Positions 28,747 through 29,188 of a DNA stretch of 29,188 nucleotides are shown here, piece after piece. Source of the stretch: a virus; IMG/VR virus record IMGVR_UViG_3300023112_000074, positions 1 to 29,188 of that record; one strand, given 5' to 3'. The notes beneath the pieces are model-generated. The model searched no databases and was not told the origin of the DNA. It saw only the letters and a program-made list of their open reading frames with translations. Within the stretch, counting starts at the first letter, position 1, and the number at the start of each line of letters is the position of its first letter. Both the position numbers and the translations under genes were made by a program.

Positions 28747-29188
28747 ATGACTACTGGAAGATCACAACGACACTTACGCGAGATACAGGGTATTGACAGC
28801 GGCGGCAATACTAATGGCTACTACGATCACACCCAGACAGACGGGTTGCACTCTCTTGCAGCAATCAATGGTAGCATCTATGGTGGTGCTGGTAACGACG
28901 AGCTTGATCCTACTCTATCTGAGTGGGATGGGGTGCTCACCGCAAATGAGCATGGTGTAGGCATGTTTTCGTTCGAGCTTGGTGCTGACAAGGCAGGTGA
29001 CGTAATTTCGACAGCGATACTCTCGCTGTACTCTCATGTCGCTAACGGCGCAAGACCCGGACCCACCGGAAGCGGCACAGCTTTTGCCTACATCAACAGC
29101 GCAAACCATGCCTCATACGCAACGACCTATCCGCACATAGACAGAGCCAACCGGACTGACGATACGTCAGTGGCTCCTTTTGATTTTC
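28747..29188 (+). CDS. Tail-region protein, partial at the right edge
   Basis: ATG at 28747 follows TTAGGAGAACACC and the frame stays open for 147 codons to the edge. It begins MTTGRSQRHLREIQGI and contains SLYSHVANGARPG and YINSANHASYATTYP. The beta-rich pattern recalls carbohydrate-binding or jelly-roll modules of tail proteins, but only part is visible. It continues the fibre gene set. Confidence 0.7.
   Translation, partial: MTTGRSQRHLREIQGIDSGGNTNGYYDHTQTDGLHSLAAINGSIYGGAGNDELDPTLSEWDGVLTANEHGVGMFSFELGADKAGDVISTAILSLYSHVANGARPGPTGSGTAFAYINSANHASYATTYPHIDRANRTDDTSVAPFDF

Overview
The window is a 29 kb piece of a tailed double-stranded DNA bacteriophage (or a prophage of one). It carries a virion assembly cassette on the plus strand: small and large terminase, portal, scaffold, major capsid, head-tail adaptors and tail-fibre-like proteins. 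The order terminase, large portal (685 aa), scaffold, capsid, adaptors, with no tape-measure or sheath gene in view, suggests a short-tailed (podovirus-like) phage, but the tail genes run off the right end. Purine-rich Shine-Dalgarno sites, sigma70-like promoters and a Sec signal peptide fit a Gram-negative bacterial host. I cannot name the phage or the host.

Layout. From 1 to about 11,060 every gene is on the minus strand. The distal part (1-6,139) is a module with its own promoter: a MoxR-type AAA+ ATPase, a DUF3150-like acidic protein, a zinc-metallopeptidase/VWA protein and a run of unrecognised genes. The proximal part (6,231-11,062) is a string of tightly overlapped small early-type genes. 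It includes one gene with an in-frame amber codon inside a perfect 13-bp hairpin, two probable frameshifted genes, and a 25-bp exact repeat shared by two neighbouring genes. From about 11,063 to 12,756 lies the divergent control region. It has an array of about ten AATGTCC words in both orientations, one unrecognised minus-strand gene (199 aa) flanked by 25-bp inverted repeats, a strong hairpin, a 13-bp tandem repeat, a C-tract and a near-consensus plus-strand promoter.

From 12,757 to the right end every gene is on the plus strand. First come small genes with traces of module duplication and decay. Then come a KOW-like small protein, a two-helix membrane protein, an exported fibronectin-III-like protein, a ribbon-helix-helix DNA-binding protein and the packaging genes. 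A hairpin terminator separates the terminase from a 560-aa fibre-like gene that sits unusually between terminase and portal. Portal, small virion-type proteins, scaffold and capsid follow. A second terminator closes the capsid gene, and adaptors and a series of fibre-like genes continue to the edge. Two of these fibre genes share a duplicated N-terminal domain.

Most coding regions overlap by ATGA/GTGA-type junctions or are one to a few bases apart, so both arms are probably long polycistronic units with translational coupling. The most notable unexplained elements are the AAA+/DUF3150/VWA module, the control region and the amber-hairpin gene.
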